DNA of 64,000 nucleotides from Comamonas serinivorans (GTDB lineage Bacteria > Pseudomonadota > Gammaproteobacteria > Burkholderiales > Burkholderiaceae_C). A program made the translations under genes and the position numbers. The stretch's first letter is position 1; each line of letters begins with the position of its first letter. The stretch covers positions 3,658,001 to 3,722,000 of the forward strand of contig NZ_CP021455.1 of NCBI RefSeq assembly GCF_002158865.1. The letters are read 5' to 3'. This document shows, piece by piece, positions 11,072 through 19,534 of the stretch. Below the pieces are notes generated by a model. That model had not been told where the DNA came from, made no database searches, and worked only from the letters and a program-made list of their open reading frames with translations.

Positions 11072-12418
11072 ATGGGCGTGCGCGGCCTGCTGCTAGCCCT
11101 GATCGTGGTGCTCTCCACCCTGCTGCTGCAGACCTGGGCCGTGCATCAGCAAGCTGGCCGCGCTGCACACGCCCAGCGTGAGCTCATGCTTTCGACCACC
11201 CGCATGAGCCAAGAGCGGGAGCTGCGGCAGCTGGTCGAGGTGGCCAAAACCGTGATCCACCGCATGGCCGATCAGCCCGGCGATGTCCAAGCGCTGCAGC
11301 GCCACGCCCTGGCCATCCTGGCCGAGCTGGACCTGGGCCACAACGGCTACTTCTTCGTTTACGACGCGCAAGGCGAGTTGATGCTGGACCCCGCCCAGAT
11401 GCGGCTGCAAGGCGTGGATTTCTGCGACCCCGAGGCCAATGGCTCCCAACAGGCACGGCAATTGCTTTTAACTGCCCAGCAAGGCGGTGGGATGGTGCGC
11501 TACGACTGGCGACATCCGGCCTCGCAAACCCAGGCCAAGAAAATGTCTTACGTGGCACCCGTGGGCCGTTGGGGCTGGACCATTGGCACCGGCATTTACG
11601 AAAACGACGCCATCCAGCATTTTGAAGCCATCGGCCAGCAAGCCCGAAAGGGCTTGATGAGGACATTTGAAATCACCTTGATCGTGGGCTTGATCACGAT
11701 TTTCTTGGTGGTGGCGTTTTCCTATGGCTTTCACCGCCATATATTCTCGACTTTCAATCAGAAAATCGCGCACTTGATTCAGAACGAGCAAAAACACCAG
11801 CATCACGTGGCACGCGAACTGCACGACGGGGTGTTGCAGGTCATGAGTTCGGCCAAATACCTGCTGGAGTCGGCCCAGCTGTGTGCACCGCCCAGCCACC
11901 CGCCCTCGAAGCAGCAGGCGCTGATGGACCGCGCCCTGAGGCAGCTCGGCATGGCGCTGGTGGATGTCCGCCACCTGGCCCACGGCCTGCACCACAACCC
12001 GTTGCAGCACGGGCTGGTGCCTGCGCTGTCCCAGTTGCTGGATACCGCCCGCGCGCTGGGCTTCAAAGCTCGCCTGCATGTCGACGGCACCGCAGACACC
12101 TTGAGCCAGGCCATGCAGCTTGACCTGCACCGCATCGCCCAAGAAGCCGTCGCCAACGCACAAGCCCACTCGGGCGGCAAGCGCCTCGACCTTCACCTGC
12201 GGGTAGGCCCCCGCCAGGTCCAGCTGGACGTCATCGACGATGGCCGCGGCATGCACGACGCGGGCGCCCCACAGGGCGGTGAGCGAGGCATGGGCCTGCG
12301 CAACATGGTCGAGCGCGCCGCTCAGCATGACGGCCAGGTGCAGTGGCTGGATGCCCCTCAAGGCACCCATGTCCGGGTTCAGTTGCCCATCGCCTCGCCG
12401 TCTACCCCCTCTGTCTGA
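11072..12418 (+). CDS. Sensor histidine kinase with extracytoplasmic Cache domain
   Basis: The frame is open from 10934. I place the start at MGVRGLLLALIVVLSTLLL (11072), where the first membrane segment begins; upstream ATGs at 10934 and 10994 are possible. After this helix comes a single Cache-type sensor domain (NGYFFVYDAQGELMLDP... WGWTIGTGIYENDA). A second membrane helix follows (ITLIVGLITIFLVVAFSYGF), then a HisKA_3 dimerisation domain with the phosphorylated His in ARELHDGVLQ. The HATPase domain has DDGRGM and GMGLRNMVERA. It sits 17 nt before a NarL-type regulator gene, its evident partner. Cache domains usually sense small organic ligands. Confidence 0.88.
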   Translation: MGVRGLLLALIVVLSTLLLQTWAVHQQAGRAAHAQRELMLSTTRMSQERELRQLVEVAKTVIHRMADQPGDVQALQRHALAILAELDLGHNGYFFVYDAQGELMLDPAQMRLQGVDFCDPEANGSQQARQLLLTAQQGGGMVRYDWRHPASQTQAKKMSYVAPVGRWGWTIGTGIYENDAIQHFEAIGQQARKGLMRTFEITLIVGLITIFLVVAFSYGFHRHIFSTFNQKIAHLIQNEQKHQHHVARELHDGVLQVMSSAKYLLESAQLCAPPSHPPSKQQALMDRALRQLGMALVDVRHLAHGLHHNPLQHGLVPALSQLLDTARALGFKARLHVDGTADTLSQAMQLDLHRIAQEAVANAQAHSGGKRLDLHLRVGPRQVQLDVIDDGRGMHDAGAPQGGERGMGLRNMVERAAQHDGQVQWLDAPQGTHVRVQLPIASPSTPSV

Positions 12419-12435
12419 CCCGCTCGTCCCAGCCC

Positions 12436-13074
12436 ATGCCTGACGCCCTTCGCCTGTTCCTCGTCGACGACCACCCCCTGGTGCGCGATGGCATACGCGC
12501 CCACCTCGAACTGTCGGGCCACCGGGTCTGCGGGGAAGCCGCTTCGCCCCAGGATGCCCTGCTGCAGCTGCGCCGCGTGCCAGTGGACCTGCTCATCACC
12601 GACATGCGGCTGGCCAGCGGCAGCGGCATGGACGTGCTGACCGAGCTCGCGCGCGAACGGTCCGACTTGCCGGTGCTTGTGCTCACCATGCTGAGCGAGC
12701 CCGCGTTCGTGCAGCGCGTGATGAGCGCGGGCGCCCTGGGCTATGTGCTCAAGGACGATGCCGGCGCCACGCTGCTGCAGGCCATCGCCACCATCGCGGC
12801 AGGCGGGGTGTTCCTCAGCCCGTCGCTGGCCCCGGGCGACCTGAACCTGTTCCGTGACCGGCCCCACCTGAGTCCACGCGAGCTCGACGTGCTGCGCATG
12901 CTGGCCGACGGCGCCAGCAGCAAGGCGGTGTCCGAACACCTGGGGCTTTCGGTGCGAACCGTGGAATCGCACCGCCTGCGCCTGCGCAGAAAGCTGCACC
13001 TGGAAGGCGCTGGCAGCCTGGCGCGCTACGCCCAGGACTACGCCGCGCTGGAGCCTGTTGGCCCGACTTCATGA
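12436..13074 (+). CDS. NarL/FixJ-family response regulator
   Basis: The start MPDALRLFLVDDHPLVRDG (12436) aligns with family N-termini. The 212-residue protein has a receiver domain, with acidic DD near residue 11, phosphorylatable Asp in LLITDMRLAS and Lys in YVLKDDAG. A C-terminal LuxR-type helix-turn-helix follows (LSPRELDVLRMLADGASSKA). It lies directly downstream of the Cache-domain kinase and forms a two-component pair with it. The targets are not shown by the sequence. Confidence 0.9.
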   Translation: MPDALRLFLVDDHPLVRDGIRAHLELSGHRVCGEAASPQDALLQLRRVPVDLLITDMRLASGSGMDVLTELARERSDLPVLVLTMLSEPAFVQRVMSAGALGYVLKDDAGATLLQAIATIAAGGVFLSPSLAPGDLNLFRDRPHLSPRELDVLRMLADGASSKAVSEHLGLSVRTVESHRLRLRRKLHLEGAGSLARYAQDYAALEPVGPTS

Positions 13075-13094
13075 TTGACGCCGCCCATCCTTTG

Positions 13095-13146
13095 GCAGTA
13101 TCCAGCCTTTCTCGTTGATGATGAATCGATGAATTGGTCATACTCC
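13095..13146. repeat. 52-bp nested-palindrome element, copy 5
   Basis: Core GTAT (13098) to ATAC (13143), flanked by GCA and TCC. Inner arms TCGTTGAT and ATCGATGA pair fully if two G:T positions are allowed as G:U in plus-strand RNA. It sits 20 bp after the regulator stop and upstream of tRNA-Met. Confidence 0.85.
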
Positions 13147-13185
13147 TTGATTTGAAGCTAGTTTGAAAAATTATCGAGGCATCAC

Positions 13186-13215
13186 TTGCAACCCGCCCAA
13201 AAACTCGGCTAGAAT
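13186..13215 (+). promoter_or_regulatory. Predicted sigma-70 promoter of tRNA-Met
   Basis: TTGCAA (13186-13191) and TAGAAT (13210-13215) are 18 bp apart. The -10 ends 10 nt before the first tRNA base, as expected for a stable-RNA promoter. Confidence 0.65.
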
Positions 13216-13225
13216 CTATGTCTTC

Positions 13226-13302
13226 GGCGCTTTAGCTCAGTTGGTTAGAGCGATGGAATCATAATCCACAGGTCCGCGGTTCGAGTCCGTGAAGCGCCAC
13301 CA
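13226..13302 (+). tRNA. tRNA-Met (CAT anticodon)
   Basis: A 77-nt cloverleaf with 7-bp acceptor GGCGCTT/AAGCGCC, D-arm GCTCAGTTGGTTAGAGC, anticodon loop ATCATAA (anticodon CAT), T-arm loop TTCGAGT and an encoded CCA end. It lacks initiator features. Elongator Met is the best call; an Ile tRNA read through lysidine-modified CAT cannot be excluded by eye. Confidence 0.88.
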
Positions 13303-13314
13303 CAACACGAAACA

Positions 13315-13342
13315 AGCCCAGCCTAACCCGCTGGGCTTTTTT
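13315..13342 (+). terminator. Rho-independent terminator after tRNA-Met
   Basis: AGCCCAGC (13315-13322), a 7-nt loop and GCTGGGCT (13330-13337) are followed by a T run to 13342. It sits 12 nt after the tRNA CCA end. Confidence 0.85.
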
Positions 13343-13924
13343 CATGCCCGCATCACGACGAATGCAACGGCTGACCGATGCCCCGGCAGCGGGGACAACA
13401 GCATCCCGCGATGCGCTCAACACGCTCGCAGAGGTCAAGGTCACCAAACCCATGCAGAGGCTGAGCCAGAACAGCCCGGCGACACCGCGGTCCGCGGACG
13501 CAAGGCGCGCAACTCGGAAGATGGCCCGCGGTTCACGCAAAGCAAGTCCCGCTTCGCCACCCCACCTGCACACCCAGTGACAGCGCCCAGCTCACCCGCT
13601 CGTTCGGTGGCGAACAACGCATCCGTGTGGAACGGGCCGCGTGCCACCGCTGCAGCCGAACTGGTGCCCCATGGACACGTTTCGCATGCAGGGTCGGTGT
13701 GGCTCGCTGGCGGGCGACCCGCCCAGGATGTCTGACGGCCACGGGCCCTGTGTCAAGCGGGACTGGCTGGTCAGGCCAGGTTGAGGCGCCCGCCCCTCAG
13801 CCTGCCCGATGGCGCCGCAAGATCAAACGGGTCGGAGCCGGGGTCAAACCCGAGGGGGCAGCACGTGGGCCCGCAGGTCAGGCGCGATGCAGACACGACG
13901 AGGAGGCCTCCTCACCGCTTCACC
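13343..13924. other. Gene-free interval
   Basis: About 580 bp lie between the tRNA-Met terminator and the transglycosylase stop. The open frames on both strands have arginine/proline-rich or tRNA-antisense content and no recognisable domain. I see no repeat element or RNA gene here. Confidence 0.5.
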
Positions 13925-14605
13925 TCAAGCAGGCATCAGCCATTGGCGCTGGGCGCCGTACACCAGGTTGGGGTAGGTGTCCTTGCCGCGCGAGCCGTTG
14001 TAGCGCCCCAGGGCCATGAAGGTGTCGCCGCGTTCACGGTCCAGGTAATGACGCAGGATCACGCAGCCAAAGCGCAGGTTGGTCTGCATGTGGAACAGCT
14101 TGTCGGCGTCGCCGTCGCCGATCACGCGCGTCCAGAACGGCATCACCTGCATGTAGCCGCGCGCACCCACGGGCGAGACGGCGTACTTGCGGAAACCGCT
14201 CTCGACCTGCACCAAACCCATGACGAGCGAGATGTCCAGCGCCGCGCGCTTGGCCTCGTACCACAGGGTCTGCAGAAACTCGACGCGCTCGGTCTGGTTG
14301 GTTTTGCGCCGTTGCAGGCGGTCGCTCATGGCGATCAGCCACCGCAGGTAGTCCATGCGCGCTTCGGTGCTGGCAAACACCGGCACCGGAGGGGCGCTGT
14401 TGGCAATTGCGGACGACAGGGCGGAGCGCACCGAGTCGGCCAGCGGCTCCTCCAGCTGACCGCCCGCCCAGGCGGCCGATGGCGCCAGCGCGGCCAGACC
14501 TCCCGTCGCCATGCCCAGCCCAGCCGCGCCCAACAGGCGCAGGCTGGCACGACGATCCGGTTGGCGAACCGGTGGGCATGGGCCGCTCAAGGCAGCAGGC
14601 GGCAA
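13925..14605 (-). CDS. Lytic transglycosylase (SLT domain), exported
   Basis: The C-terminal half is a Slt-type lysozyme-like domain. It has the catalytic Glu in VQVESGFRKYAVSP, then ARGYMQVMPFW and GRYNGSRG. It would cleave peptidoglycan glycan strands in the periplasm. The N-terminal DRRASLRLLGAAGLGMATGG followed by PSAAWA looks like a signal peptide, possibly Tat. The start is uncertain. The only in-frame ATG (14806) would require translating through a 52-bp repeat element, so I use the in-frame TTG at 14605; TTG at 14590 is equally possible. Neither has a clear ribosome site. Confidence 0.75.
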   Translation of the reverse strand: MPPAALSGPCPPVRQPDRRASLRLLGAAGLGMATGGLAALAPSAAWAGGQLEEPLADSVRSALSSAIANSAPPVPVFASTEARMDYLRWLIAMSDRLQRRKTNQTERVEFLQTLWYEAKRAALDISLVMGLVQVESGFRKYAVSPVGARGYMQVMPFWTRVIGDGDADKLFHMQTNLRFGCVILRHYLDRERGDTFMALGRYNGSRGKDTYPNLVYGAQRQWLMPA

Positions 14606-14658
14606 AGAACGGCACGCATCGCCGCACGGTTCAAGCGTCGCAGTTTGAACACTGGATT

Positions 14659-14710
14659 GGAGTATACCCACACCTCCGTTGCCATCCAAACGGCATGCAG
14701 GCCATACTCC
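14659..14710. repeat. 52-bp nested-palindrome element, copy 6
   Basis: Core GTAT (14662) to ATAC (14707) with perfect GGAGTAT/ATACTCC ends. Inner arms are CCGTT and AACGG. It lies between proS and the transglycosylase gene, just upstream of the latter. Confidence 0.88.
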
Positions 14711-14864
14711 CTGACACGCATGGACAGACCCAGCACCCGCTGGCCGCGTGTGGCCCGCTCGCTGGGGCGACTGCGGCATGGGCAACGCGTTCGCCTCACG
14801 CCTCAAACCGCATCCCCTGCCGTGGATGCCACGGCTCGAGCTGGCCTGCCCCGCCCGCGCTCAC

Positions 14865-16607
14865 TCACACCCCCAGCTTGGCCTTGAGCCAGTCGCCGAT
14901 GCCCTGCGCAGGCACCTTCTGCGCCTCGGCGTCGCGCCGGTGCTGGTACTCGAGCTGGCCTTCCTTCAGGCCGCGGTCCGAAATCACCACGCGATGCGGC
15001 ACGCCGATCAGCTCCCAATCGGCAAACATGGCGCCGGGCCGCTCGCCGCGGTCGTCCAGCAGCACGTCCACGCCGGCGCCGGCCAATTCGTCGTGCAAGG
15101 CTTCAGCGGCCTGCTTGACGGCATCGCTGCGGTCCATGCCGATGGGGCAGATCACCACCGTGAACGGGGCAATGGCGTCCGGCCAGATCATGCCGCGCTC
15201 GTCGTGGTTCTGTTCGATGGCCGCCGCCGGCAGGCGCGTGATGCCAATGCCGTAGCACCCCATCTCGAACGGCTTGGGCTTGCCATCCTCATCGAGGAAG
15301 GTGGCGTTCATGGGCAAGCTGTACTTGGTGCCCAGGTAGAAGACGTGGCCGATTTCGATGCCGCGCTCGATGGCCAGCTCGCCCGGGCCATCCGGTGCCC
15401 GGTCGCCGGCGACCACGTTGCGCAGGTCGGCGATCAGATCGGGCTCGGGCAAGTCGCGGCCCCAGTTCACCCCCGTGAGGTGGACGTCGACTTCGTTGGC
15501 GCCGCAGACCCAGTCGGCCATCACGGCCACGTCGCGGTCGGCCACGACCTTGACCGGCGCCTGCAGGCCCACCGGACCCAGGTAGCCCGGCTTGGCACCA
15601 AAAGCCGCCTCGATCTCGGCCGGGGTGGCAAAGCGGAAGCCGGCCAGGCCCGGCAACTTGCCGACCTTGACCTCGTTCATGTCGTGGTCGCCGCGCAGCA
15701 GCAGCAGCCAGACCTGGGTCTTGACGACTTCGCCCTGCTCGTCCTGGGTGTCGGTGGCCAGCACCAGCGACTTCACCGTCGTGGCCAGCGGAATGTTCAG
15801 CAAGGCCGCCACATCTTCGCAGGTGGACTTGCCCGGCGTGGGCGTGCGCGTCAGCGCCTGGCTGGCGGCGGGACGGGGCTGCGTCGGTGCCGCTGCCTCG
15901 GCCTTTTCGATGTTCGCCGCGTAGTCGCTGCTCGGGTTGTAGACGATGGCGTCCTCACCCGTGGCGGCAATCACCTGGAACTCCTCGCTCAGGTCGCCGC
16001 CGATGGCGCCGCTGTCGGCCGCCACGGCCCGGTACCGCAGGCCAAAACGGTCAAAGATGCGGCGGTAGGCCTGCGCCATGCCCTGGTAGCTGGCCTTGGC
16101 TGCTTCCGGGCTGCGGTCAAAGCTGTACGCATCCTTCATGATGAACTCGCGACCGCGCATCAGGCCAAAACGCGGCCGGCGCTCGTCGCGGAACTTGGTC
16201 TGGACCTGGTAGAAGTTCTTGGGCAGCTGCTTATAGCTGCGCAGCTCCTGACGCGCGATGTCGGTCACCACCTCTTCGCTGGTGGGCTGGATGATGAAAT
16301 CGCGGTCGTGGCGATCCTTGATGCGCAGCAGCTCGGGGCCCATCTTGTCGAAGCGGCCCGTCTCCTGCCAGAGCTCGGCCGGCTGCACCACGGGCATGGT
16401 CACCTCCACGGCGCCCGCCCGGTTCATTTCCTCGCGCACGATGGCCTCGACCTTGCGGATGACGCGCAATCCCATGGGCATGTAGGTGTACACCCCGGCG
16501 CCCAGCTTTTTGATCATGCCGGCACGCGTCATGAGTTGGTGGCTGACGATCTCGGCGTCCGCAGGCGCTTCTTTCAGCGTCGAGATGAAGAATTGAGAGG
16601 CTTTCAT
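14865..16607 (-). CDS. proS: Prolyl-tRNA synthetase
   Basis: The start MKASQFFISTLKEAPADAE (16607) matches bacterial ProRS N-termini. The 580-residue class II synthetase has the motif 2 region FRDERRPRFGLMRGREF and MKDAYSFD. The inserted editing domain lies roughly at residues 220-380. Motif 3 is GIGITRLPAAAIEQ, and a C-terminal anticodon-binding domain follows. The inserted domain and length mark the standard bacterial long form, which clears mischarged Ala-tRNA-Pro. It is divergent from rppH, whose promoter overlaps the proS upstream region. Confidence 0.97.
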   Translation of the reverse strand: MKASQFFISTLKEAPADAEIVSHQLMTRAGMIKKLGAGVYTYMPMGLRVIRKVEAIVREEMNRAGAVEVTMPVVQPAELWQETGRFDKMGPELLRIKDRHDRDFIIQPTSEEVVTDIARQELRSYKQLPKNFYQVQTKFRDERRPRFGLMRGREFIMKDAYSFDRSPEAAKASYQGMAQAYRRIFDRFGLRYRAVAADSGAIGGDLSEEFQVIAATGEDAIVYNPSSDYAANIEKAEAAAPTQPRPAASQALTRTPTPGKSTCEDVAALLNIPLATTVKSLVLATDTQDEQGEVVKTQVWLLLLRGDHDMNEVKVGKLPGLAGFRFATPAEIEAAFGAKPGYLGPVGLQAPVKVVADRDVAVMADWVCGANEVDVHLTGVNWGRDLPEPDLIADLRNVVAGDRAPDGPGELAIERGIEIGHVFYLGTKYSLPMNATFLDEDGKPKPFEMGCYGIGITRLPAAAIEQNHDERGMIWPDAIAPFTVVICPIGMDRSDAVKQAAEALHDELAGAGVDVLLDDRGERPGAMFADWELIGVPHRVVISDRGLKEGQLEYQHRRDAEAQKVPAQGIGDWLKAKLGV

Positions 16608-16650
16608 GGGGAATGACCACACGCGGCTGGCGTGTGCGGGGTGGGCCCGG

Positions 16651-16678
16651 TTGATGCCGCCATGGGGCTGTGCATAAT
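16651..16678 (+). promoter_or_regulatory. Predicted promoter of rppH
   Basis: TTGATG (16651-16656) and CATAAT (16673-16678) are separated by 16 bp, 32 bp before the rppH ATG and divergent from proS. Confidence 0.6.
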
Positions 16679-16709
16679 GGGTCCAATTTCAAGAATTTGG
16701 GGTGTGATT

Positions 16710-17438
16710 ATGCTCGACAGAGAAGGCTTTCGCCCTAATGTCGGCATCATCTTGCTCAACCAGAAAAATCAGGTGTTCTGGGGCAAGCGGATCCGCAGCC
16801 ACAGCTGGCAGTTTCCACAAGGGGGCATCGATCGCGGTGAATCGCCTGAACAGGCCATGTACCGCGAGCTCCATGAAGAAGTGGGCCTGCATCCGGAACA
16901 CGTGCGCATCGTGGCCCGTACCCGCGACTGGTTGCGCTATGAGGTGCCAGACCGATACATACGCCGCGAATCGCGCGGCTTCTACCGCGGTCAGAAACAG
17001 ATCTGGTTTCTGCTGCAACTGACGGTGCAGGATTGTTGCCTGAACCTGCGTGCCACGGACCATCCCGAATTCGACGCTTGGCGCTGGCACGACTATTGGG
17101 TGCCCCTGGACGTGGTGATCGAGTTCAAGCGGGGCGTGTACGAACTGGCGTTGACCGAGCTGTCGCGCTTCCTGCCACGCCCGACGTCACGCAACCGCTA
17201 CCTGCGCAACCGGTCACGTGATCGCAATGGTGGGGGTGCCGCCAACTCGGATTTCAGCCCCTTGGAACCCATGTCCGCGGCCAGCTCCGCGGGGCACCGC
17301 CTGAACACACCTGCGCAAGAAGGGACACGCCTGGCACCTCAACGCGCGGCCAGCCAGGATGCCAGCCTGAATGCACCGGCCGCCGGCATGTCTTTCTCAC
17401 CCGCCGAGGTGCTGCGCCGGCTCGATGGCGTGCGTTGA
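16710..17438 (+). CDS. rppH: RNA pyrophosphohydrolase
   Basis: The start MLDREGFRPNVGIILL (16710) follows a GGGGTG ribosome site. The Nudix box GGIDRGES...RELHEEVG is intact, as are the flanking WGKRIRSHSWQFPQ and the GFYRGQKQIWFLL strand typical of RppH. The enzyme removes pyrophosphate from 5'-triphosphate RNA ends to start mRNA decay. At 242 residues it is longer than the E. coli enzyme. The extra C-terminal 80 or so residues are low-complexity, as in other Comamonadaceae homologues. Confidence 0.93.
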   Translation: MLDREGFRPNVGIILLNQKNQVFWGKRIRSHSWQFPQGGIDRGESPEQAMYRELHEEVGLHPEHVRIVARTRDWLRYEVPDRYIRRESRGFYRGQKQIWFLLQLTVQDCCLNLRATDHPEFDAWRWHDYWVPLDVVIEFKRGVYELALTELSRFLPRPTSRNRYLRNRSRDRNGGGAANSDFSPLEPMSAASSAGHRLNTPAQEGTRLAPQRAASQDASLNAPAAGMSFSPAEVLRRLDGVR

Positions 17439-17506
17439 TCTGGGGTGCGCGCTGTGCACCCAGGTGCAAGCGCACCCTGCCCCCTTTGAGACTCCAGAGG
17501 TCTGTT

Positions 17507-18052
17507 GTGTTGTTCAAGTCTTGCAAGCCGGCCATGGCGCCGCGCGTCGTTCACGGGCTGGCCGCGGCCAGCTTGGCCCTGCTCATGGCCACCCCGGCAG
17601 CCGCCCAGTTCCGGCTTGTGGATCCCGATGAAACCTGGACGGAAGCCGAGATTCCGCCCCCGCCCGCCTACAACGTCAACAAACTGATCAAGGTCGAGGG
17701 CCCCGTGGCGTCCTCGCTCACCTTTGGCGTCGATCCGGCCACCATCAGCATCGGGCCCGACTACGTCGTGCGCTACGTCATCGTCCTGCAAGGCCCTGCC
17801 GCCGTCACGGCGGTGTACGAAGGCATCCGCTGCAATACGGGCGCCAAACGGGTCTACGCGCGGCGCAACGGCACCTCCGAGTGGGAAACGGTGAAAGAGG
17901 ATTGGATGCCGCTCAACAGCTCGTCGGCCACCAAGTACGCCTGGAACATGGCGCGCGACGGCGTCTGCATCGGCGTGGCCACGAACAACTCCGTGCGAGA
18001 CATCGTGCGCGACCTGCAATCCAACCGCGGCGTCATGAACATGTACCGCTGA
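17507..18052 (+). CDS. CNP1-like family exported protein
   Basis: I place the start at GTG (17507), 6 nt after AGAGG; the open frame runs from 17435. The 181-residue product has a signal peptide (HGLAAASLALLMATPAAAQ). A beta-rich domain with WTEAEIPPPPAY, VRYVIVLQ, YEGIRCNTGAKRVYA and two cysteines (IRCNT, DGVCIG) follows, matching the CNP1-like family of betaproteobacteria. It is an envelope protein of unknown function. It follows rppH by 68 bp and may be co-transcribed. Confidence 0.8.
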   Translation: MLFKSCKPAMAPRVVHGLAAASLALLMATPAAAQFRLVDPDETWTEAEIPPPPAYNVNKLIKVEGPVASSLTFGVDPATISIGPDYVVRYVIVLQGPAAVTAVYEGIRCNTGAKRVYARRNGTSEWETVKEDWMPLNSSSATKYAWNMARDGVCIGVATNNSVRDIVRDLQSNRGVMNMYR

Positions 18053-18246
18053 GGTGCGTCAGCACCCTCGGCCCATCCGCAGCTCCGTCGGGGTCTGAAT
18101 CCGTTCTGGTACTGGGGCGTCACGCGTGCCGGTCGAAAGCGACAGCCCTCAACAGAACCCGAGCAAAAATGGCTTGACCCCGGTCACACCCTCGTGGACC
18201 CCGCCAACGTTCGCCGCCATCAGGCAGCCAGAAGTGATGGCACTGA

Positions 18247-19383
18247 TCAGCGATTGACCACCAGGTTGTCGCGGTGCACCAGCTCGGGCTCGGCCACATA
18301 GCCAAGCAGTTGCTCGATGTCGCGCGAGGGGTGACGGCACAGCTTGCGGGCCTCGTGGCTGGCGTAGTTGGCCAGCCCGCGGGCCACCTCAATGCCCTCA
18401 GGACCGAGGATGGCAATCACATCGCCCCGTGAAAACTCGCCGTTCACCTGCGTGACGCCCACCGGCAGCAAGCTGGTGCCCTGTTCGCGCAGCCGCTGCA
18501 CAGCCCCGGCATCCACCACCACGGCGCCCGCCAGTTGCAGGTGGTCGGCAATCCACTGCTTGCGCGCCTGCTGCTTGTGCGTGCCGGCCACCAACGCGGT
18601 GCCAATGGCCTCGCCCCGCGCCAGGCGCAACAGCACATCGGGCTCGCGCCCCCAGGCGATGACGGTGCTGGCGCCCGAGCCCGCGGCGCGCTTGGCCGCC
18701 AGGATCTTGGTCAACATGCCGCCTTTGCCGATGCCCGTGCCGGCGCCACCCGCCATGGCCTCGAGGGCAACGTCGCCGGCCTTGGCCACATGCACGAATT
18801 CGGCCGTCGGATCCTTGCGCGGGTCCGCCGTGTACAAGCCCTTCTGGTCGGTCAGGATGACCAGCGCGTCGGCGTCGACCAGGTTGGCCACCAAGGCACC
18901 CAGGGTGTCGTTGTCACCGAACTTGATCTCGTCGTTGACCACCGTGTCGTTCTCGTTGATGACCGGGATCACCTTGTGGTCCAGCAAGGTCAGCAAGGTG
19001 GCGCGAGCGTTCAGGTAGCGCTCGCGGTCCGCCAGATCGGCGTGCGTGAGCAACACCTGGGCGCTGCAAAAGCCGTTGTCGCGCAGTTTGGTTTCGTAGA
19101 TTTGCGCCAGGCCCATTTGCCCCACGGCGGCGGCGGCCTGCAGCTCGCGCACCTCTTTGGGCCGGGTGGCCCAGCCCAGCCGCTTCATGCCCTCGGCCAC
19201 GGCGCCGCTGGACACCATGATGATTTCGCGGCCTTGCCGGCCCAGCTCTGCCAGCTGGCGACACCACTCGCCCACCGCCACCTCATCCAGGCCCTTGCCT
19301 TCGTTGGTGACGAGGCTGGAGCCCACTTTGATCACGATGCGCGAGGCATGCTGGAGGATGGGGGCATTGAGAGGATGGACCAT
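18247..19383 (-). CDS. proB: Glutamate 5-kinase
   Basis: The start is MVHPLNAPILQHASRIVIKVG (19383). The 378-residue protein has an amino-acid kinase domain (VIKVGSSLVTNEG, VSSGAVAEGMKRLG, PVINENDTV) and a C-terminal PUA domain ending near FSRGDVIAILGPEG. It phosphorylates glutamate in the first step of proline synthesis. It lies downstream of obgE on the same strand, a common arrangement, with a 52-bp element in the 151-bp gap. Confidence 0.95.
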   Translation of the reverse strand: MVHPLNAPILQHASRIVIKVGSSLVTNEGKGLDEVAVGEWCRQLAELGRQGREIIMVSSGAVAEGMKRLGWATRPKEVRELQAAAAVGQMGLAQIYETKLRDNGFCSAQVLLTHADLADRERYLNARATLLTLLDHKVIPVINENDTVVNDEIKFGDNDTLGALVANLVDADALVILTDQKGLYTADPRKDPTAEFVHVAKAGDVALEAMAGGAGTGIGKGGMLTKILAAKRAAGSGASTVIAWGREPDVLLRLARGEAIGTALVAGTHKQQARKQWIADHLQLAGAVVVDAGAVQRLREQGTSLLPVGVTQVNGEFSRGDVIAILGPEGIEVARGLANYASHEARKLCRHPSRDIEQLLGYVAEPELVHRDNLVVNR

Positions 19384-19431
19384 GACCGAGCAATCAGAAA
19401 GGCAATGCACGCTTTCGCGTCGAGATCAACA

Positions 19432-19483
19432 GGAGTATGCAGGCATTTCCGTTATTTTCATAATGGTAATTGACCCATACTCC
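19432..19483. repeat. 52-bp nested-palindrome element, copy 7
   Basis: Core GTAT (19435) to ATAC (19480) with perfect GGAGTATG/CATACTCC ends. The right inner dinucleotide is TG instead of CG. It sits 48 bp upstream of the proB start, between obgE and proB. Confidence 0.87.
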
Positions 19484-19534
19484 TTTTGATGGTTTCAATT
19501 GAACAACCGCCTCAAGCGGACTGGCTGACTGGCC

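Noticed and set aside
13259..13573. Minus-strand open frame ending GLEPRTCGL
   Set aside because: It overlaps tRNA-Met; this peptide is a well-known artefact of antisense tRNA translation.
18165..18190. TGACCCCGGTCA palindrome downstream of the CNP1-like gene
   Set aside because: A single short palindrome with no second copy near a gene start; it could be chance in GC-rich DNA.
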